A stretch of DNA of 33,254 bases from Heterotrichella gracilis. Taxonomy: Eukaryota; Sar; Xanthophyceae; Tribonematales; Xanthonemataceae. The notes beneath the pieces are model-generated. The model saw only the letters and a list, made by a program, of their open reading frames with translations. It made no database searches and was not told the DNA's origin. Below, piece after piece: positions 10,920 through 19,000 of the stretch. How positions within the stretch are numbered: position 1 is the first letter of the stretch; each line of letters opens with the position of its first letter. A program made the translations under genes and the position numbers. The stretch covers positions 1 through 33,254 of the forward strand of contig JAULBX010027872.1 of the NCBI GenBank assembly GCA_032358255.1, written 5' to 3'.

Positions 10920-11345
10920 CAAGCTGGCGTCTCTTGCTCGATGGTTGGGCATCAAAAAGAGCAGGGTTTGATCATTGATGGATGAAGGGGCCAGAAGGGT
11001 TTGCAATGCAATCCTGGTAGCCCGGAGGGGTTTCCCAACAGATAACTTTGAAGTGGATTTGGATGAGTGGGTGGACAAGGCCAAGGACTCTGTGTCGTCC
11101 TGGTTCCAAACCTTGAACAGCTGTGGGCTACCCTTGAAGGGTTTGCATCCTGGTAGCGCGGAGGGTGGTCAAGTAGATTTGGAGCTGGATGCAGATAATC
11201 TGGATGCGTGGGTGGACAAGGCTATAGGTTGATAAGGGCTCTGTGTTGTCTTGGTGCCAAGATATGAACTCATGGCCCAAGCTATAGCGTCTGTGGCTCA
11301 GTATTTGGGCATCGGGGTGGAGTCGAGTTTGATGGATGAATGGAT
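10920..11345 (+). repeat. Tandem copies of the last P-domain exon and its 3' UTR
   Basis: Segments at about 11043-11120 and 11170-11345 repeat the terminal coding block (GAGTGGGTGGACAAGGCCAA, TCTGTGTCGTCCTGGTTCCA). The second also repeats the following 3' UTR (GGCCCAAGCTATAGCGTCT, GGCATCGGGGT, GATGGATGAATGG). They lie downstream of the stop codon and are not part of the coding sequence. Confidence 0.82.
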
Positions 11346-13019
11346 GGATCGATGATGTGAACCATGATTGCTCAATCTCAGTTTCTGCGGGGGTTGAAAT
11401 CCACTTACCGCCAATGGGTTGCCAGTCGATGGAGAGCTGTTTGGGTGATGCATGGATTAAGGACCTGGCATCATTGTTTGCCAGGGACCCAGAGCTCAAT
11501 TCATGTTGAGATATTTGACCCATATTGGATTCTTATGGACTGCAATCATGATCATGATAAATTACATGCAGTTACTGTCTCCCTGCTATTACAGATAGGT
11601 GGCCCCATTGGATGTGATCCTATCACCTATATCCCCAAAGCGGGCACTTGCAGAATTTGAACCTTCTATGTTGCGCATTAGAATTCGGGACCACTAGCAT
11701 CGGTGTAAAGAGACTGGATTTTGGAAAATCAATGATCAGTGGGGCTGGTGGTTGAAGTGGGGTCTATTTTATATATGTGATGGCTGGTTCAGGAAGGAGG
11801 GTACAATCAGAACCGTTCCCGCCGCAGGCTGCCAGTTATTGGCGAATCTGAGTTCGTCATCATGCATGCGGTCCGTGGCTAGCTTGGCATCTCCTACCTT
11901 CGGCCCCGAAATATTCTTCTGAATATCGTCCATGCCCTTCCACATGGGGTTAGAAACTGTGGAGCTGCATGCAGTGGTGCGGCTCAGGCCTTATAAGTGG
12001 GCAGTGGGCATTTGGTACCCTAGGGTCTGGACCAACCCTTCTATAGGGTTTACCCACAACCAAATTGGTTATAACCCTGGATAAGCTTGTAACCTGACTC
12101 AGGTTGTGGCATTTGCCAACAAAAGTGGCCAGCCAATCGTGCACAGGGTTAAAGAGTTGTGCTACCTATCCTTGAAACATATGCGCCATTCTGACAACCC
12201 AGTACCACCTTTAGTACAGCTGGAAACCAAAAGTGGTTGATGCATGCTCCTGGCGATCTTAGCCTTCCTGTAGGAAAGTATACTGCGAGTGCTGGGTGAA
12301 CAGTCTGAGACACGACCAGTGGAGTACAGCGTTGAAGTTCCACACCAGCAAAAGCTGATGCCAACAACACTAGCTGCCAACCTCGTTGACTAGGGTAAGT
12401 TAGCACGGCGTTGATGTCGCTTGTCTAGGGTGGGTATGATGCTTTTTTTAATACGTACGCGTTGAAGGATATAGCTACAGTAGAGAAAATATGCAGAACG
12501 TTGAAACGTCGTGGGTTTCGACGTGGATCTTTTCCTAGTGACTACGAAGCCACCCTTGAAGCTACGGTCACCCAGCAGCTTGTCGTGTAGAACGTGCCAG
12601 TTCCCTCAGCGTGCAATGTAGCCTATCCATTTCCCTCCTGCAGGGTTGTATCTCGTGTTCCCCCCATATGCATGCATCCCCCCCATATGCATGCATTACG
12701 GCATTAGGGTACCGGTGTCGAGGGTGCAGCTTGTCACCCACCTTGCAAACCGTGCCAGCTAGGAACTAACCCTACTAGGTCAAAGAGAAACCCTCGGGAC
12801 TTGTCACCCACTTGACGTGTACCTCCTTTGTTTGCAGACCCTAACTAGGGGGTTTCCTGCTGACCCAGGGATGGAACGAGGCGTCCTGGGACAGGACTGG
12901 CAGCAAGGCATGAAGAGCAGACTACCAACCTGGCAGTAAACACTACCCCACCTTGGTTGCCTACACACGATTTTACCCTCGCCTAGTGTTTTCGACCACC
13001 CTGGCGCCAGCTCCATACT
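11346..13019. other. Intergenic region between the P-domain and GT77-like genes
   Basis: Both flanking genes read rightwards, so this holds the end of the first 3' UTR and the promoter of the second. Open frames are short, lie on both strands and are not recognised. CCCTAAA tracts are absent or very degenerate. A two-unit ATATGCATGCAT repeat is present. I see nothing else I can support. Confidence 0.45.
12662..12696. repeat. Tandem repeat CCCCATATGCATGCAT, two units
   Basis: Two copies of the 16-bp unit CCCCATATGCATGCAT are separated by three C residues, about 320 bp upstream of the GT77-like start codon. The ATGCAT cores are palindromic. A regulatory role is possible but not shown. Confidence 0.75.
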
Positions 13020-16000
13020 ATGCCATGCCTCTCCCTCATTGCGCTGCTGTGCTGTGCCACCAGCTGGTTCTGGATATTGCCAGTGGCAAGTGCCGCTCCA
13101 CTGGCAGAAGATGAAAGCAGCCAGGTAGGATGGTTTGTTAAACCCTACAACCCTGAATCAAGAGATTGACAATTAGAATAATTAAAATTAGAATAATAAT
13201 GTACCCGTCGCGGCTCAGAAAGCCATAGACTACACGCTGGGACAGGGGCAGCATCCCTGCAGCGGAGGTGTGCAGAGCAATGCGCGCTCACATGCAAAAA
13301 CAACGGTTCGCAAGAAAAGAAAATGATCCCCGGAAAAAACAGTATAATGAGCCCGGGTTGGCTCCCTCATGACTGTCTCAAAATTCCTGTAAAATTCCTG
13401 TAATTAAGTAACAATCCCCCCCCCAAGAGATTGACAACCTTATGCGTGATCGCAAGCTATCCATGAATGAACCCATGAACGCTCCATGAATAAATCCACC
13501 AATTCTGTTCGTGAGTAAATCCATGTACAAATTACCAGCAGGAGCCAGTTTTTGGTATGTAAAGAATTGAGGTGTATATCAACACTCTATTTCAAACTCC
13601 AGGACCTCCTCCCGTCCACCCAGCATGAATTGCAAACAACCCCCCTGGGGAAGCGCCGGCTAAGCTGTGGTTTCACCTCTGCCTACGCCCTCAACGTCAC
13701 CACCACCCATGGCAAGGTTTCGCATCTGGATGCCCAGGATGAGATGCTGTACCGCAAATGGGTGCGGTCCTCGGGCAGGTGAGGAAAGACCCTGGACCCT
13801 AAACCCTGTATTGACCCTAATGGGTGGCAAATAGCTGCTCCACAGATGAGTGTGGCCGGTTCAAGGGCAGGCGTGAAAAGCCCTAAACCCTGGGCCTTGA
13901 ACTCAAAACTCTTCTCATGTGCGGAAAACATGTGCAACGCCAAATGCCGCAATCATTTCAGATCCCATTGTGACTTCGGCGACACCCATGACATCGTCAC
14001 ATGTATTGGGGACACCGTCAAATATACACTGTGCGAGCTGGTTTTCCATCATCTTCACAATCTATTTATGAACACCCTTCAGATCATGTGGCTTTGGACA
14101 CCTGCTCCCCTCCCGCACCCACTTCAGCCTGTACAAGCTGCCCTCATTTAGCGGGGACATCCACAACAGCGCCACCTTCGGCGCAGTGCTTAAGGTGCGG
14201 TGGCTGCGTGTTTGCATATTCTTCCCCGCAACTTCTTTCCTACAAATCATTCCATATCCCCCATCCCATGCTCCCCTCCTACCCCCAACATGGAGGAGTC
14301 TTGACGTGAAATCCATAGGACTGCTGCATGACGTTTGTCCTTACCTGTCCTATTGTCCAAACTCAAATGCCTCCTTTTGCCATACCCTACAACCAAAATC
14401 CTAATTCAGACCCTACACCCTAACACTCCATTTGCATCAGGCCTGTTCTGAAGAAGGACAACTCTACACCCTAAACCTGAACCCTGAATCGTAACCCCCC
14501 TCCAAAATAGGCCCGCTCATGGAAGAAGGAGACTATTTTCTTCCTGGTGGACGACAAACACATGTGGGAGGGGCTGAACCTCATCCTCAATTTCCGAGCA
14601 CTGGGGTATGACCACTGGGTGGCTATTTCCACCGAGGAGACCTGCCAGAAGATCATGGCGGCACTGGAAAACGCAGGTGCGCCAGGGTATTTGCCAACTT
14701 TTTAGTTATTGTGTTAGGGTCGAGGGTTGTGGGCCAGGGATTCTGAGAGGAGCTGAATCCTCATTTTAAATGTTGCAATGCACCAAACTCTAATGCAATC
14801 CATCTAGGCCCTGATAGCAATCTAGATCCCCTAACGACACACCTCCCTCCCCCCTGCAGCGTGTGTGTGGGACAACCTTCACCTGCACAGGTGGGCGCCC
14901 CCCACCCTGCTCCAGCACTCGATGCAGGGAATCATGAAGAAGTTCATCCTGCTGTACGAAGTGAGAGCTGCCCTGAACCCTAAACCTTCAACCCTTGCCC
15001 CAAACCCTAAATCCATGCCCTACGGCACCAGGGAATCATGAAGAAGTTCATTCTTCTATATGAGTTAAGGCCTGCTCTGATAAACATCGTTTAAACCGGT
15101 ACCCTACACCGCCTATGCACCCGCAAGGGGGAATACTCGTTCTATGTACGAGATGCAAATCTGGTGCTATCATTTGAGGTAGATTCTCTCTATGAAGCGC
15201 GTGGTATGCATTCAGCAAAGAAAGGCTTTCCAAGTCAGCATCAATTCATTGGAAATTACTTAGCTTGCGTGGTAGTCAGCAGTTGGCTCTGTTTACCTAG
15301 TGTGCCTAGCAGGAAGAATGCATTGAAGTAACTAAATAATAATAACGATAGTAATGACCAAACGGTAACCCCAACCCCATCTCCAATTCAGGTTGCGCGC
15401 GCTGTGCGCTTTGGTTACAACGTGCTTGCCACCGACATAGACGTGGTGGTTCACGATGACATATACACCCACCTCAAGGCGCCGCCCTTCGACAGGATCA
15501 ACATCATATACCAGGTGGGTTGGCTGGTGCTATGCAGGGATGTATTACTAACGGCGAGGATGGAAGTTGCCTAAACAAGAGTGAAAAACCCTAAACCCTA
15601 AACCCCAAACCCTACACCCAACAGACGTGGTGGTTCACGATGACATGTACACCCACCTCAAGGCGCCGCCCTTCGACAGGATCAACATCATATACCAGGT
15701 GGGTTGGCTGGTGCTATGCAGGGATGTATTACTAACGGCGAGGATGGAAGTTGCCTAAACAGTAGCGAAAAACCCTAAACCCTAAACCCCAAATCCTACA
15801 CCCAACAGACGTGGTGGTGCACGATGACATGTACACCCACCTCAAGGCGCCGCCCTTCGACAGGATCAACATCATATGCCAGGTGAGGGGCTCGTTATAA
15901 AGGAGGAAAGGGATGGAAATTTCACTGGCAGTGACTGGAGTGACATGGCACTGGCAATGACTGCAATGACACCCATCTAAAGCCCGTAAACCCTAATCCC

Positions 16001-19000
16001 AGTATAGACAAGGTGTGTGCATGATGACATATACACGCACCTCAAGGCGCCGCCCTTTGACAGGATCAACATCATATACCAGGTGGGTGGGGTGGAGAAG
16101 GGGACGGTTGGTGCAACGCCAGGACTGGAACTGAGTGCACGACTCCATAGTTGTAGCAACAAACCCAACACCCTCAACTCTACCGCAGAAACCCTTTAGG
16201 GTCCGGAGCGACCATCTGCTCGGCCTGCAAGCGGGGGTGACATACTGGCAAAACACCCTCCCAATCCACAACCCTAAACCATAAGCCCTAAACCCTGAAC
16301 CCTATAAACTTTGTATGCCCTGATTTTCACACCCCCTGACAGCGCAGTAGGGAATGTTGAACGACCACCTGCATGGCCTCAACAGGGGGATCACCTACTG
16401 GCAAAACACCCTCCAAAACCCTGAAACACCTCCAATACCAAAAAACCAAACCATGACTCCCGAAACCCACAGGATGAGATGCTCAACATCCACCCCTCCA
16501 AGCTCTAAACCCTTTAAACCCTAAAACATCACTCCCCCTCCACACAGGATGAGGTTCTGAATGACCACCTACCCGGCCTCAACAGCGGCGTCACCTACTG
16601 GCAAAACTCCCTCCAAAATCCTAAACCCTAAACACTGACTCTTTAAACTGTGTAATGTGCAGGATGAGGTGCTGAATGACCACCTGCCTGGCCTCAACAG
16701 CGGCGTTACCTACTGGCAAAACATCAACCCCAATGGGCCCGCGGCGTGGGCGCTGATGGAGTTTGTTGACAGGGGGATGCGATACGCAGAGAATTCAGAG
16801 TGGGTTAGCGCGGAGTACCCCGATGACACGGTGCGATGAAACCCTACACCTTGGAGGGAAACCCTACATCCTCAACCCTAAAATCTACATAGAGGCTGTA
16901 AAGGCTGGCGCCAAAATCCCTAGTCAAAGTGGTTCTGATGCGTACCCGCCTAGGCGTACTGAATGATGTTCTGCTGTCATCAGCCTGAACAGGCGCATGA
17001 CAATAAACACCACCCTACACAAAACCCTACACTAGACCCTCACTTCAACCCTAACTACCCGGCACCATAGTCCTGACCCTTGCATTCAAAACCCTTGCAG
17101 ATCCAGGCCCGCCTGTGGTCCCTCACCCGCCAAGGCCTGCTGGATGATGTGCTGCTGTCATCTGCACTGGGTAGGCGCATGGCCATACACACCACCCGGC
17201 GGCTGAGGCATGACGCCAAGTTCACGGAATGGGAAGAGGTGAGGGGTGTAGGGTGTTTGGGGTTTACAGCTCATCTGAAACCCTATTTTTCTTCCGGCTG
17301 GACAGGGGATGATAATCCCTGCAACGAGGTCTGCATTGCTGGCATATTTTATGACACTGCCACACCCACTCCCCCACTGCAAAGCTTCCCCGCACCCCCC
17401 CCACCTCCTTTCTTTCACCCAGCACCCTCCAATTGGGATCCCCAACGCCATCACCCTTGTCTGGGAGGGGCCCGCCACGTGGCAGCACACATAGAAGTGG
17501 AGCCCAGTGCTGCTTTCCTCCCCTCGCTGCATTACTGGCTCCACCCGTCCCCGGTGATGTTGCCTGAGGCCAGTTACTGACCCCACCAATGAAATTGGTA
17601 GTAGTAAAATCATATGATAGTATTGTCTCAAGTACTTCTTTTTTTCTAATTCCCCCTATCCCGCAGACCAATAAGCGCCTGCATGCCACCATACTTTCCT
17701 CGGAGGGGCGCGCCACGTGGCAGCATGCTGAGAATGTGGAGCTGAGCGCATCAGCGCAGGCGCGGTTCGGCCACAAGACAGGTGGGTGTGGGAGGGGAGA
17801 GGGATGGGGTGGGTGTGTCGGTTTGGATGGTTTAGCATTGGTGATGGTGGTGTGTGGGGTAAGGCTATGGTAGGGAGGGTGTGTGCGCGCGCGAGGAAAG
17901 TGGGGTTGTGCCACGTGGCAGCATGCAGAATGTGGAGCTGAGCGCATCAGCACAGGCGCGGTTTGGCCACACGACGGGTGGGTAGGGCAGTGGCGGGGGT
18001 GGTGGTGGTTGCCTTTGTGTGTTTGGCTTTGATCGGTGTGTGTTTCAATCAAGCAGGGTCGGGGGTGCGTCCCATCTGGGAACAGAGAGGCGCATTATAT
18101 CCCACCACCACCCACAATAAGTGCTGACAATTTATTGCCCGGCCCGCCTTCCTTGGGCCCATATTCCTCCCAATTCCTCCCAATTCGCAATCACATGCCC
18201 CATCATGCACTGCGCACAGCTGCGTTCCATTTTGACCCACATGCATGTCACCAACAGCATCGCCTCGCCCCCCACAAACCCACGCATTTTCCCCACATGT
18301 CGTGACCCCTCGGCCGCCCCGCAGTGCGCGTGGCCCCCCCAACACACCCACACATTTTCCCACACTTCCCTAATTTCAATTCACGTGCCCCACCCCGTAG
18401 TGCGTGTCATCTGGGCCCGGATGCGTTTTGTCAATGGCACCGAAAGCGACCCCGGGCCGGAGGGGCCCATTATGCCCCCCACCCGTGGCAGGTGGGCGCA
18501 ATACATAATGGGGAGGATGCGCAACGAGAGCGGGTCGCCTTGGACCTCCCCTGATGATCGGCAAGGGGAGGAATCAACAGGGGGTGCCAGCGAGCGCTTT
18601 GGCAAGGCGCATGGGAAGAGCAACTTCATCCAAAACATGGACTCGGGTAAGGGTGTGTGGTAGGGATTTGGGGAGGGTTTAAAAGGGTTTTGGGCAAGGG
18701 GAGGATGGGTAATGAGAGCGGGTTCCTGGGATTGCTGGGGCCTCATAATGCATTAATTTTACATTTTGCCTTGCAGGAAGCAGTGGTGTGCAATGCCCCC
18801 CGATTAGGGGGTTCAGGGTTTGAGGGGGATTGAGGGGGATTAGGGGGTTCAGGGTTCGCCCGAATCTCCAATCGGGGTATCACTCCAGCCAACCTGCTGG
18901 TTGCTCTGCAGGGAATTGCGGGGGCCAGTGGTGGGGCCGGCGCCCCCCCGGGACCCTGTTTGCGCACACTGTGGGGATTGCGGGGGACCACATGATGCGC

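Noticed and set aside
15625..15882. Mutually exclusive alternative exons in the GT77-like gene
   Set aside because: The copies start part-way through the source exon, are 74 bp long from the possible acceptor and would shift the frame in either combination.
15515..16620. A CRISPR-like or satellite array
   Set aside because: The repeated units are exon fragments with splice sites plus telomere-like tracts in a eukaryotic gene, with no regular short repeat and unique spacers.
17264..18052. A 262-codon open frame on the minus strand
   Set aside because: It lies antisense across GT77-like introns 8 and 9 and exon 9, is composed mostly of Pro/His/Thr from C-rich intron sequence, and contains fossil exon copies. 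No splice or domain support.
18325..18400. An alternative acceptor at 18325 for GT77-like exon 10
   Set aside because: It has a good CCCCGCAG, but using it would add a Pro/Thr/His-rich stretch read from intron-like sequence. The later CCCCGTAG gives a clean phase and V-R-V-I-W-A-R.
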